This document shows positions 45,311 through 57,008 of a DNA stretch of 64,000 bases, piece by piece; within the stretch, counting starts at the first letter, position 1, and each line of letters begins with the position of its first letter. Below the pieces are notes generated by a model. The model was not told where the DNA came from. It saw only the letters and a list, made by a program, of their open reading frames with translations, and did not search any database. Position numbers and translations under genes: made by a program. The stretch lies in contig NMRA01000074.1 in the NCBI GenBank assembly GCA_002633005.1, forward strand, positions 288,326-352,325. The letters run 5' to 3'. The stretch comes from Phoronis australis. Lineage: Eukaryota; Phoronida; Phoronidae.

Positions 45311-48300
45311 TAGGTGCGCACATGTTTTATACACAACTTTTTAGCTTGAAAATTTGCGTCAGTAAATATTCCATATTAGTTGTATGAAAGTCCTACACAA
45401 CCATAAATGAAAAATCCCAGTATGTAACTCTCAAAAACTTTGGCTAGTATTACACCCGGCTCACACCAGTAAAAACATCACTCAACTCCTCAATTTCTCG
45501 ATTGTCAGCGTCACAAGAACTTTTTTAGCATATAAATAAGTACTTTTAATGGATCCGTTTTCATTATTACGGTCAGCAACATTTTGTAAGACAAGCCATT
45601 CCTTCCCTAAGTCACAAATAACCTGACTACATCAGATGAATTTAAATCAATTTCAACTCAGATCGAGACTTAAAATCACTTTAGGAACCATGTGCACATG
45701 CGGGCAGCTCAGCATAACTCAATCTGAACTTCATATTCAGGTATGGTGCAGTTTCTTCAAATTACGTAGAACACAATATGGCGGAACACTAAAATTTTAT
45801 TTTATGAAAATTTTCAACAAGAGTAAAGAAGAAGACAATTTTACGGGAATATTTGAACTTTATGTAGTACGACTGTCACTAATAAACTCACGGTGAAATT
45901 TTAAAAAATTTGCCAATACAGTGACCCTTTGAAAATGACAAATAACAACTTTGGCCATATTTCTGTTCGCATTTGAGGAGACTACAGTACATCTTAAATG
46001 GCTGACTACTGTATTATTGAGCTTAAATTTACGTATCTTTATATTGTAGCGTGTCTTGGGACGGTGTGACAATTTGGACCTGCAAATCCATGTTCATTTC
46101 CATTGTTTATGGCATAATAAAGAATGATGAGGTGTTGCTTCGGTGGTGCATGTGACAACTCAGTATTTGACCATGCTTTGGCTCTTTTCACTTTCCCTGC
46201 AGGGCATCAGTGAACCGTGGATATGGTATAAGTTTGTAGTAGAAACTTGCATGTTCTAGACATGACACACTGGCACTGGGTACGATTACTGTCACACTCA
46301 TTTTTGTGGAGCCACAAAACTTTTAATTTAAAGTGACTTTTCTCTTATTTTCTTGTTTTTGGGTGCTGAATTCACAGTTTTCACATGTAGTACTGTGAAA
46401 GAAGGTTTAATGATGCTGACAATGTAGCCACTTATCAAAATAAGGGAAATGGTGGTTTTAGCAATTTAAATACTTCCTGTTGGCTATATTTCCAGAACGA
46501 TGTCGATTGTCTGTGCAAGTGCCACCCGCTAGACACCATCACCAAGAGGGTGTTCATGGAGACAGACCAACAAAGATTGCCGTAACCAATACTTTGGAGG
46601 CATACAAGAGGAGGGGGCGTTATTATGACAATTATATAGTTATTATTTATAGCACTTCTACAATTAGCACATTCCAAATTCAACTCTCCTCTTTGCGGAG
46701 GTAGAAAAAAACTATATGATTGATCTAGTTTTAAAAAATTTGGGCTGCTTTCACACTTCTGAGTTGAGTAAGATGAGAGAGGAACAACTGATCATGCTCA
46801 TTTGACTTTTCAATTGTTTGACGTCTGCGATGTAACTAATTATTCGACAGCAAAAAATTATTGGTATCAGAATTATGAAAGGCAAACTAATTTTAATGTA
46901 AAATAGTAATTTCTTGTCAACAATGTACAGCGATGGTTCAAGTAGCCTCCGAATGTGCAGCAATATGGGAAATTACCTCAGAATCAGAAAGGGCAGTGTG
47001 GGACTCTAGGAATCTCCATTTGTGAAAAGACCATCTCAAACTTTATTTAATAATAATTTTGAAATGAAAATCTTTATCCATCCAGGAAAGGATATCAGAG
47101 AAATTAAACCTGTTCATATGGACTAGATCATGCATAGTAACAAATCCCTAAGCTCTTCTCACGGTGCTCTCGCAAGATATGATCTACAGTAACATTCAAA
47201 GCAGTAGACAAAGCAAACCTGCCTCCCTCGTCTACCGAGTGATGGATTTAACGCTTTAACATAGATGGCTTCCATGACGCCTCTATCAAACCAGTTAATT
47301 TGGCTACTGAACAACTATTCTCAAACTTGTCACCATTCGCATGCATGTGTACATACACTGCTCATGAGACACCTTCCCCTGCATTACCCCAATTCCTCCA
47401 AAGTAGGTATAGCTGTTGAGTTTTGCCAATTTTGTCTTTGTAGTTTAGATGCAGAGATGTGCCAATTTAAGCAGATAAAGGTAAACTGATATGAACTCGA
47501 TTCTAAGCTCCGGTGTAAATAGGGTGAAAGTAGGATTTCTTCAATGCCAAATACCAGCTATAATGCCATTGAAACAATACTGTTGATAAGAAATGTAAAT
47601 AATTCAAGAATTGGACAAGAAAATGATATCAGTGGTCAGGTTAAGCAAGAGGAAGACAATGACAGAATGACTTACAATGGACAAGCCTTTGCAAAACGCT
47701 CATTAAGAACAATGTGCGCAAAACATTTGCTTCAAGAACAAGATAAATGTAGCAGAACCTATTATTTAAACATCATCCTGCTGCTTTTAGGTGAGCGACA
47801 AAACAAGATTCTTCAAGAAGATCTCCACTCAAGAAATCATAACCTTTAGATTTAGAAGAAGTTATCACTGTAAGATCTTTCATAAGTTTTTTGATTAACG
47901 GTGGACAGACATCTCTTTTGACCAAAACCAACCCGTACATTCATGAAAGAAAAAAAGAATTTCTGAACAGGTATAAATTTGTGGAGCCTCAAAATGTTGA
48001 TCACAGACTTTGTGAGGAGTGCCATTACATGCGATTTCACTAAGGTAACTTGAGTGACAACACACGCTTTGTCCTAGATGAACATCCACTAGCTACCACT
48101 TGGAAATGACAAACATTTGACTTGTGTTCCCCTGTTCGGGGCTACCATTGATTTTTCTGGCATCACCCATTTGCTGTGGAATTACTGGATATCGACCGTG
48201 ATACAAACCAACAAAAGCACACAGTATGGCTATAAAAAAGACGGTGTAACTGTTAGCTGTGAACACTCCGCTGTCTTTTACCACTTTGTAAGACAAAGTG

Positions 48301-48736
48301 GTCACATCGACTGTACAGTCACAAATGGTCGTTACAAGAGGTCGAATCTCCCACAAGGTGGACTTGAAATCCCATCAGTGTATTCTTTTTTCGCTTTGGA
48401 TTCTACCCTCATTGCTGATGGAAAAACATTTATTACAGTAAAGATAATGTGCCTTATGTATAAAACCCAACGGCCCCTTTAAGGGCCCATCAAAACTGAA
48501 GAGGTGCTTCAATGATACCTAACAAACTAATAAGTAAAAAGTAGATCATGTTTAATGCATAATTTTGAATAGTAATACGTAATGGCTTTATATAGTCTCG
48601 AGGTTTCACAAAATGAACAGTGTCCTACCGGGCTACATTCAGGATGCAAAATGTCTCAATCACTAAATACATGTCCTTGGACTTGCTTTATAGATATTCT
48701 CAGTATCACAAGTTTTGTACTTTTGTTTCGTTTAGA

Positions 48737-48812
48737 TTAATTCCTGATGAGGAGTTTGCATACAGATACCTCACAGGGCTCAACACTAACCGTTGCCCGA
48801 TTGCCTGTGTGC
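48737..48812 (+). pseudogene. Possible isolated exon remnant, weakly lipoxygenase-like
   Basis: After TTTCGTTTAG the frame reads LIPDEEFAYRYLTGLNTNRC, which loosely recalls the F-x-x-L-x-G-x-N-P segment of animal lipoxygenases but lacks the proline. A shifted frame just after it (QVEFEEYLPDGQIKKLTPTQ) also looks protein-like. No flanking exons were found. It could equally be chance. Confidence 0.15.
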
Positions 48813-50689
48813 ATGTAGATTTTGCGTCGAGCAAGTGGAATTTGAAGAGTACCTCCCCGATGGGCAAATTAAAAAGCTGACCCCGACACAAACCTACGTA
48901 CTGTCGAAAAAAACCTGGTGACCGTCAAAGAAACTCCCATCTTCGAATGAGCACCATAAGGAAAATTGAACCAGTGTGATGCTGTGTGCACCGATGATGC
49001 CTGTGGTCAAGTCCTTTCAATTCCTTGAACGAGCCCTGTAGTTTCTGAACAAGTTGTCACTTGATACTGCTGATCGTCTGCACTTTGGCAAAATGCCCTA
49101 GGTGTAGTTGCTAAAAAATGACCTCAGGAAGAATCAAAGCAATATGAAAAGAAAAGAGTGCGGGGGAGGGTTCCATCATGGTAAATTAGGTTCTCTGGCC
49201 TGCGAGACAGTAAACAAGGGATGATGTGTGATTTTTTCCAGCATTTCCCAAGTGCAGCTGGAAGCACCATGTTCGTCGGCAGATGCAAGTGATACAGGTA
49301 AGCGCAAAAGCTAATAAGTGAATGATTGACCACATATTTTGCACACTACACAGCAGTTTTAAAGGTTGGGTATTTATTCGGAGGAATTACATGAAGTGAC
49401 ACAACCAGTCCTCTTTAGGAGTGGAATATGTTATGTGTCACCTCATAGAAAACTATTGTAGGTTACATTTGTTGGGCTTAGGAGACATCATTTCCATTAT
49501 TTGGTGGATGTTACATAATTTTTTATGTGCCTTCAAAGGAAAGAAATACTTATAATGTACCTGTTTGTACCAGTGGTTATTACATCCAGATAGGTGATAT
49601 GCTTATTACGCCACTGCAGATATTTGTCAAGTTTATCAAATATTGTCACATGGGAGTTGCAGCCCACAGCAATAACACTTTCTTGGCATTGGAATGATGA
49701 ATAGAATAATGCATCCGAGAAAAACTGGTAAAGAATTACAAAACAAATAACACAGGAATCTCCAGTGGCACAAAAACAAAGCAGCAAATGTGACTGACAG
49801 ATGTTTACGGCATTGTGCGTAAATACTGTTACTTTGCATTTCTTAATCCTTGTCAAATAAAGAATCACATTGTTAACTTTACATATAGTAAAGAACATTT
49901 AGAACACCTGATAAATCTTGTTTAAATGTAAACTTAACAATGACATCTGTGTCGAGGAAATCCATTCAAAACAACGTTTCATAGAAAATTGGGGTATTGT
50001 GATTATTTATCAGAGTATACCACAGCTCACTCATGCAATCTACATTTTGGGCATTTGCCAAAATTCACGACTCAGAAATGGGATATCTTTTGTTTCTAGA
50101 ATTTAAGACTAATGCTAATCAAAATATTACAAGTGGTTTTGAGAAGGCCAACAACTTTTAGCTCTTCACATGTGCTATAAAGTTTTAATGACATTGAAAA
50201 AATTGTGACTTTCTAAATGAGGAGTCTATCATCTAGGAGAGTTTATTAATATTTGATTGTCTGAAATTGAAGAGATTTTGAGGTATTACCTACTATTAGG
50301 ATAGTTGATCAGTTGTCTGACCTTTCACAAACATGAGTGTAATATTTTATATACCCCTACCAAAGTTACATTATTATTGAATAGTAGTCTAAATTTTGAC
50401 CTTATTCTCATCGAATTTCTCTTAACGTTAGCAAGTTTTTATGTGTCGCTTATCAATATTGTTGATTCTGATTTCCATTGGATTACTTATATTACCTCTA
50501 TGTATATGACTTTCAACCCAGATATAATGCTTCGCGGTTTGTGGGTTTGTCATTATTTCTTTGTATGTTCTGTGTATCCTTCAATAAATATATATCAACT
50601 TAAAAAGTGCATTATTTTTGCATCTTTAATGTTCTGTTTGTTTTTTCAGATTCTCACGGTTTTCTCCAACAGCGTTCTAAGAATAAATC

Positions 50690-51530
50690 AGGTAAGGTTA
50701 GCTTTAAGAGTGTTGTTTTAGATGACGAAGAGAAGTGGAAGATATTCCTCGATTGCCATTCTCAAAATGGAGGTCACATGGGCGTCAACAATACTGTGAC
50801 CAAAATCTCATCTAGGTTTTATTAGTTAGGTATTAAATCAGATGTGCAAAGATGGATTTCTCAGTGTGATGCGTGTCAACGTTCTGCAAGGGTGTTAACT
50901 GTAGCTCCTGAACTAAAGCCCATCAAAACCCACGAGCCCATGGAGGTCGGTGTGGATCTGATTGGGCCTCTAGCATGCAGTGACTCAGGTAATCGACACT
51001 GATCTTTTTGTCTAAATATGTTGTGGCTTTTGCAATCCCTGAAAAATCTGCATCTTGTGTTTGTAATGAGCTCAAGTCTTTCTTTCTTACCTATGGTCCC
51101 CCTGAGAGAATCCCCTACAGACCAAGGGCGTGAATTTTGCAATGATCTTAATGAAAGAATCGTTTCTCTTTTTAATGTGAAGCATTTGGTCACTTGCTTA
51201 CAATCCACAGACCAACGGGCAAGATGAGAGGACCAACCAGACTCTGAAGAAAATTCTGTCCGAAATGTCCAGTGAGAGCAATACCGACTGGGACCAGCAC
51301 ATTGAGACGGCTGTGTTTGGCATTAATACAGCTATTCAAAGCTCCACTCATTATTCTCCTTTTTATCTGATGTTCAATCATTCTGCGAGGTTTTTTCAGA
51401 GATACCACACCGAGAAACTAGTCCTGAGACAGAGGCTGGGGCAGAATCATACCGAGCTGATGGTGTTACTGAAGAAGAGGTTCAAAACAGACTTGAGGTG
51501 ACGGAGAGGGTCAAGGAAATTGTTGACGAA
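50690..51530 (+). pseudogene. Gypsy/Ginger-type integrase (transposase), broken
   Basis: The zinc-binding module reads GGHMGVN...CDACQ (H2C2). The first catalytic Asp is in VGVDLIGPL, the second in TDQGREF and the Glu in QDERTNQTLKK, so the DDE triad is present. Downstream, AVFGINTAIQSSTHYSPFYL is the usual end of the core. In-frame stops (for example after SSRFY near 50822) and several frameshifts show it is dead. The integrase would cut and join element ends. It continues after the inserted block at 53540. Confidence 0.85.
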
Positions 51531-51594
51531 AATGTGTCTAGAGCTCAGATGAAGCAGAAAAAGCACTACGTGCTGAAGAAGTCAAGGGAAGCAA
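51508..51594 (+). repeat. 87-bp direct repeat, left copy
   Basis: Encodes VKEIVDENVSRAQMKQKKHY and differs by only a few bases from 53540-53626. The two copies bracket the 2-kb block that interrupts the integrase gene. Confidence 0.9.
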
Positions 51595-53539
51595 ACAGCA
51601 TTTTTTCACTCAGGGTCCAAATTTAGATTTTTTATGCTATGCACTCATATTGACAAAATTCCTTCACCTCTGGCAGATTTTTGTATGATGATCTTGTTTT
51701 AGCATTGGTATTTATGAAATTTACATATTTTAAAGTACAAAAAAATGTTGATCATGGCCAGAGTAATCCTTAATATAGCTGAAAATAGCCAGAAATCCAC
51801 TGTTATATTGTTTCACTGAAATATTGCATGTTTTCAATACACATGGCATTTAATTAAATCAAACATTTAATTGAAATTTGTTTTTTCATGAACTTAACAT
51901 GTATTTCTTGTTCTTCTTCAGGTGATTGCAGGTATCTGAATTGTCGAACACAATTTTCAGGCAAATTTACAAAATGTCAATGTTATGCAAAACACTTAAA
52001 TTTGAATATGCTCCTTCTCTTACAGCCATGGTTGAAAAAGAAAAGCATCACTAGTGTTTTGAACTGTTTTTTAATTGTTCATTGTATATAGAATTTGATT
52101 CAGAAACTACATATTAGTACCAGATGTCCTAGTGATTGGATTCCTCAATCAAACAATATCACCGTCATCTAAGAAAAACTGTGTATTCTCCGCAGCCATA
52201 TCTCAATTCCATTAAATTTTTTCCTTTGATAAAACATAATTGATACTGCAGATTGGGAATCTTGAAGCTGTCTGTGGCCCACAAAAATATTAGACCAAGC
52301 CCTGGATTTGAATTCATCATTTAGCAAAAAATTTTTCGTATTCTCCGTAGCCCCTGTATTCTCCGTAGCCCCCAATTTATAACTTTGATTTGTTTGTACA
52401 TGGTTTGAAAAAACTTGTATGTAGGTGCATTTACTAAGAAAATAGACACAAGCAAACTCTCCAACACACGAAAAATTGCAATTTATTTATTTAAGGGTGG
52501 TTAATGAGGCAAGTTTAGCCAAAAATTAACCTTTCAACTTTTTCTTTGTATTCTGTGGGTCAAAATTTGAAATCAACTGAAAATTCTCCTAATTTAATCA
52601 GGTGAAATTCAAAAATAACTAGTTGCCATAAACAACCACAATTGAATTACTCCACAGATTAAATGACGCAATGGCTGACACCAAACAAGACAAGGAGCGA
52701 GAAAGGAAGAGAGAGCAAATGAGGAAGTACAGGGAAAATTTGCAGCAAAACAAAAGGAAATATGCAAGATATAAGCGAAAGGACAGAGAGCGGAAGAGGA
52801 GGGACTACAAGGAATTGGTAAAGACAGTAGACCGGTCAGTGTCACCTTAGTCTCTAAAGCAAGAAAAAAGGCTGGAAGAAAGAATCATCAAAAACGGAAA
52901 GAAAAGAGCAAAGTCAGGAAAGACTGTGAGAGTGCAAAAGCCATAAAAAAGAGAGGCTGTGAAACGAACCCAAATGTGGAGACTTCGGATTAAGCTACAG
53001 AAAACAGCTGCCACCAAAGATAATGAAACACCTGAACAATCAACAAGCTACATGTCTCGTACAGCAGAATGGAGAGCCATCAAACATGCTAGATCCAATC
53101 TTCCTAATACTCCAATCAAATGAGCACGAATTGTGGAGAAACTTGCAGGTTAACCTCAGTGTCAACAGCATTTACCAAGTAAAGGTGCTATTGTGACACC
53201 GTTCATTAAGAAGAAACTGGCTCTGGCAGAACATTTTACTCAGTCAATTGCTGATCACATTGAAAAAGTAAAGTTTGATGGGAATTCCCAAACTATGAAA
53301 AAACACTCCTACAAGTTGCTTAAATCTGTGGGGCAAGGAAAAAACAAAACCTATCATCGTCAAAAGCAGAGCCTGAAACGCATGCTGCAAAGTAATCTTC
53401 GCATCAAGAAGAAGTGCATTAGATGGTGGACCTTGGCTACGCACAAGAAATGTCGAGACGAGTTAAATCAAGCAATCAGTCAAAGTGTTTCGGAGTTTTT
53501 TCTACTACCTAGGTTAGTTGTTATGTACCAAACAAGAAA
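51595..53539. mobile_element. 2-kb block interrupting the integrase gene
   Basis: Unrelated to the integrase and flanked by the 87-bp duplication. The first kilobase is AT-rich and empty apart from three near-repeats of TATTCTCCGTAGCCCC (52180-52375). The second half holds the basic coding remnant at 52671-53510. No terminal inverted repeats seen, so the mechanism (insertion, or duplication plus recombination) is open. Confidence 0.55.
52671..53510 (+). pseudogene. Lys/Arg-rich coiled-coil protein remnant, unrecognised
   Basis: Opens with an ATG (MADTKQDKERERKREQMRKY) and is about 40% charged over 60 residues before a stop. It continues in shifted frames with SYMSRTAEWRAIKHARSNLP and, from 53193, VTPFIKKKLALAEHFTQSIA, then NLRIKKKCIRWW. 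The layout (basic start, SRTAEWR-K-AR-LP motif, helical middle) resembles multicopy uncharacterised proteins I recall from cnidarian and fish genomes. The function is unknown and at least four breaks make it a pseudogene. Confidence 0.5.
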
Positions 53540-53860
53540 GGGTCAAGGAAATTGTTGACGAACATGTGTCTAGAGCTCAGATGAAGCAGAAAAAGCACTA
53601 CGTGCTGAAGAAGTCAAGGGGAGCAAAGTGTTTTGACTTCTCTGTGGGGATGGAAGTATTGGTCATTAAACATGAGGAAACAAGGTCGGAAGGGGATGTG
53701 TCTTGACGACGAATGGAAGGGTCCGTACACCATTGCAGAGCTTGGGGAACAGTCTGCGACTTTGATCGATGGGAATGGTGTACGCATGGCCAAAAGGGTA
53801 CCTGTAGTCCAACTGAAGCCTTATTTGAAGTCATCAGAGCCACGTCAAAGTTCAAAAGAC
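53540..53860 (+). pseudogene. Integrase C-terminal GPY/F-type tail
   Basis: The right copy of the 87-bp repeat runs into FDFSVGMEVLVIKHEE and, after a frameshift near 53680, into DEWKGPYTIAELGEQSATLI and PVVQLKPYL. W-x-GPY is the signature of the GPY/F module, which follows the integrase core in some Gypsy integrases and in Ginger1 transposases. It would bind DNA or help multimerise. Confidence 0.8.
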
Positions 53861-53869
53861 CCTGAAACC

Positions 53870-54600
53870 ACCAACTCCTTTTGTGACTCCAAGATTCCTG
53901 TGAATCCAGAGGTAGAAAGTCCTTCATCTTTTAACTGCTCTAAGTCATCTGATGCAACAAAAACCTGTTCCTCGTGTGATCTCTGGTCCAACTTCTGCTT
54001 CAGTGCCCACAAAATCAACAGGCGTGGGAAAGCCCCCTATGGATCCATCACACCTCTCCAAACCATCCAGCGCTACCAAGCCCACCCTCAGCACTCATAC
54101 TCCATCAGGTGACAAACATCCCAAAACAGGTGATTCGGATTGCCCACTTCAGTCCGAAGGCCCAGTGTCTCCACTTATGTCTAATCTATCTCCATCTTGT
54201 GTTGCAGGTTCTACGACAGGTGATGCTGATGATCAACACCAGTCTCCAGCAAAGTCAGTATCTGCAAAACCTGCAGATGAACATTCAAATGTTTCAGCAC
54301 TTAAGAACAGAAAAGTACAGCGAGCATGCAGCAAGGCTAATCCAACTTTCATATCTAACCCCTCCAACTTATCTGTACAGTCACCATCTGAATGCCCAGT
54401 TCCTCCACTTAAGTCTAAACCATCTCTATCTAGTGTCGCAGATTCTGCTATTGGAGATGCTGATTGCCAATACCAGTCTCTAACAAAGTCAGTATCTGTA
54501 AAAATGCACATGAACATTCAACTGTTTCGGCGTGTAAGAGGAGGAAAGTAGAGCAAGGGCGTGATAAGGCTGTTCCAACTGTTTTTCCCATTTGCCAGGT
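53870..54600 (+). repeat. Ser/Pro-rich linker with an internal tandem repeat
   Basis: Two units of roughly 235 bp: GDADDQHQSPAKSVSAK...VSALKNRKVQRACSKA (about 54220-54345) and GDADCQYQSLTKSVSV...VSACKRRKVEQGRDKA (about 54455-54575). The KNRKVQR and KRRKVEQ stretches resemble basic nuclear-localisation segments. A frameshift falls in the second unit. Confidence 0.7.
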
Positions 54601-54653
54601 GACGTCATTACCAGCTTTAACATTGGCCGAGAAGCCGACTTTACGAAAAACAC

Positions 54654-55125
54654 TTGACCCGTCATAATCTAAGTGGTTGGATGACCGGAATTATTGACAG
54701 AGCACAATCGATCCTGTCATCTCAGTTTCCCGAATTGTCCAGTTTCCAGTCATGTGTTACACTGACTGATGGTCATTATGGTGGGTATATGCCAGAAGAA
54801 AATTCCTGCTTTGTACAGATTCTAAACATTAGCAGAAATCACTGGGTCACTTTGGGTAACTTAAGGTTTTGAAAATCACTCAATGCTGTACAGCTGTATG
54901 ACAATTTACCAGGTAACAGTGTTCCTCAGATTGTACAAAAACTTGCAGCCGCTGTTTTGTATGATTCAATTGACCCTCAAATTTCTGTTGAGGTGATGAA
55001 TATCATGCGACAGAAAGGCTCTGATAACTGTGGCCTGTTTACCATTGCCAACGCATCTGCACTGTGCTTCAGGGATGATCCTCCACGCATTGTATGGAAA
55101 CATAATGAAATACGAAACAAGACAT
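54654..55125 (+). pseudogene. Ulp1/C48-type cysteine protease domain, broken
   Basis: GGYMPEENSCFVQILNISRN followed by HWVTL (catalytic His), QLYDNLPG (Asp) and GSDNCGLFTIANASALC (Cys), spaced as in Ulp1-type peptidases carried by many DNA transposons. The frame is broken after LGNLRF near 54870 and again near 55130. In intact elements such a domain may cleave SUMO-like conjugates or a fusion protein; here it is inactive. Confidence 0.75.
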
Positions 55126-55139
55126 CTGCATAAATGTCT

Positions 55140-55410
55140 CATTAATGGGAGATTTGAAATGTTTCCACACCACTACAATGCACACAATACAAAATTTTCC
55201 ACCATAAAGTTCTCATTGGATGGATCAATATTTTGTGGGTGCCGTATGCTCAATGACAATAGATGTGAAATAGTGTGGTGTGACACCTGCCACGGATAGT
55301 TCCACCAGGAATGTGAAAGTCTGGATGAGAATCAGTGAGCACAGGTCACTTCAGATGCATCACCAACATACAGCTGTAAGGGCTGCACCTCTGCACCAGC
55401 GTAATTGACA
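55140..55410 (+). pseudogene. PHD-type zinc finger, broken
   Basis: FCGCRMLNDNRCEIVWCDTC, then HQECESLDE and YSCKGC: a Cys4-His-Cys3 series in PHD order, with the conserved WC-x-x-C core. One stop (TAG at 55298) replaces the residue before FHQEC. A PHD finger would read histone H3 tails and could guide integration. It directly follows the protease domain. Confidence 0.75.
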
Positions 55411-55564
55411 GTGCACACTACTGAAAGTACCAACTCGTGCAAATCACCGTTCTTCCAAGCCACCTCAACCTCCTCTACTAATCATAATTTAATGGTCTCT
55501 GAAGTCCATGTTTCAGATCATGATGCTCTTGTCTGTGGTTAATTCTAGCAGTTTTCATTTTCAG

Positions 55565-55920
55565 AATTTCATTTATGGTTTTCTTGAAGTCCAATTTCAA
55601 ATCCTCGCGTTTTATTCAGTTTCAGATTTGTGGGATTTTATGCTTCCTTATTTTGGTGTGAATATAGGAGTTACTTGTGCACGCTTATATAAGTATGCTG
55701 CCATCTTGGTGTTTTCATTTTGGTTTTTCTTGAAATTCAATTTCAAATCCTCCAGCTTTATTCAATTTTAGATTTTTGGGATTTTACGCTTTCTGACTTT
55801 GGTGTGCATATACGAGTTACTTGTACACGCTTATATACGTATGCTGCCGTCTTGGTGTTTTCGTTTCGGTTTCTGTTGAAGTCCCAATTTCAAAATCCCT
55901 TGCTTTATTCAGCTTTACAA
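55565..55920. repeat. ~147-bp tandem repeat, about 2.4 units
   Basis: TGGTTTTCTTGAAGTCCAATTTC...TTGGTGTGAATATAGGAGTTAC...GCTGCCATCTTGG recurs with a period of about 147 bases. It lies between the PHD remnant and the LTR element. Possibly subterminal repeats of the upstream element. Confidence 0.75.
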
Positions 55921-56301
55921 AATTAGATACTTGTGATGTTGGATGTGTGATTGTGTGAGAAAATTAAGTTTGCTATTCTATGAATGGCAAAGTTTGGATG
56001 CAGTGGCGAATGCATTTCGCAGAGCAAAGATATTTCCCGACATTTGTGTTTCAGCCTTGACCACGGGAAAAACATTTGGTCGCTCCTGTCCTTGCATGCA
56101 CTAGAACAAATGCATTTCTAGGCAGTTGCTTGTCTGAACAACATCACGGGATATTTGCAATACAAATAATATGAAGTAAGTTATTGAAGTTTGACTAAGG
56201 GTATTATGGCAAATGTATTTCAAGAGACACTCCGATGCGAGAAATTACGACATGCCCTCATTGTCCTTATCTTACCACAAAATAAGCCAACACTTGAAAC
56301 A

Positions 56302-56472
56302 TGTAGTAAATGTCGACATCACTCTCAGCTGTGGCGTCTCTATGTTGTGATGTCCTTTTTCTTGCAATGTTGGTCTTGGCCTGGTGCGACACCTGACGCC
56401 AGAAGTGCCCAGCAGAGGTCACACTGTCATCACGTGACCAGTCACCTCTCAAGACCATGTGACAAGATCGTC
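56302..56472 (+). repeat. 5' LTR (minimum extent)
   Basis: Starts TGTAGTAAATGTCGAC and matches 60744-60914 with 9 substitutions. The match stops at GATCGTC. The next bases are TGGGCCTTCTGGAG, a TGG start that could be a primer-binding site, but I cannot match it to a tRNA end. Alternatively the LTR is longer and the 3' copy is cut short. Confidence 0.75.
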
Positions 56473-57008
56473 TGGGCCTTCTGGAGTTTGCGGCCGTCCT
56501 GTGCGGACGTGATGTAAGTACACTCTAGACTAAACTCTTTCACCGTGTTCAACAGGCCGAACCTGCTTGACTGTAGCAGTAGCTGCAGCCATACTAATAC
56601 AACATTTGGCATAGTTGGCACCTATTTCCCGATGTTGGAGCAGCGTGCGTGTCTTTCTGTGGTGGCGGGAAATAAGTTTTCATAACTTGTTTTCTCGTGG
56701 CCATTTTGACAGTCACGTGCGTCACTGCTTTTGCAGTGCCTGAGTTCAGGTTAACTAGAGTATAGGCTACCAAAGCTTTTGTGGTTAGTGTAGGAATTGT
56801 ATATAGGTATTTAATATTGGTTAAAATTGTACATAGTATAGTTTGTTATTCATAATTTTGTACATTAGTTAAATTGTAGAACTTTTCTAGGAATTCTAGA
56901 ATAGGTCACATGACCACGTTGTTGCAAAGCCGAGTGTGTTCAATATGTCTTTTCAAGACAGGGTTCCAATTAACTTGTCTTTCCCAAGAGTTATTTAAGC
57001 TCTCGGGC

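Larger units (their letters stand above)
44094..50639. other. Intergenic region upstream of HEATR1, no supported gene
   Basis: 6.5 kb, AT-rich. It presumably includes the HEATR1 promoter and 5' UTR, but I see no TATA box or other element that I would mark. It holds the foldback hairpin at 44423-44506, a GC-rich island with a perfect hairpin at 45080-45310, and a possible coding scrap at 48737-48812. The remaining open frames are short, in AT-rich sequence, with no recognised similarity. Confidence 0.6.
50640..55420 (+). mobile_element. Decayed Ginger-like transposon: integrase, GPY/F tail, Ulp1 protease, PHD finger
   Basis: In order on the plus strand: H2C2 zinc finger and DDE integrase core (50690-51530), a foreign 2-kb block, a GPY/F-type tail (53540-53860), a Ser/Pro-rich linker with a tandem repeat, a Ulp1-type protease (54654-55120) and a PHD finger (55200-55400). 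Frames are broken many times. Integrase plus GPY/F without reverse transcriptase, joined to protease and PHD modules, fits the Ginger class of cut-and-paste elements, which use Gypsy-type integrases. I found no terminal inverted repeats, so the outer limits are approximate. A Gypsy retroelement that lost its RT is the alternative. Confidence 0.65.

Noticed and set aside
48093-48482. Overlapping open frames on both strands (87 and 121 codons), one with a possible membrane segment
   Set aside because: Neither resembles a family I know, no splice partners were found, and opposite-strand overlap of this length can occur by chance.
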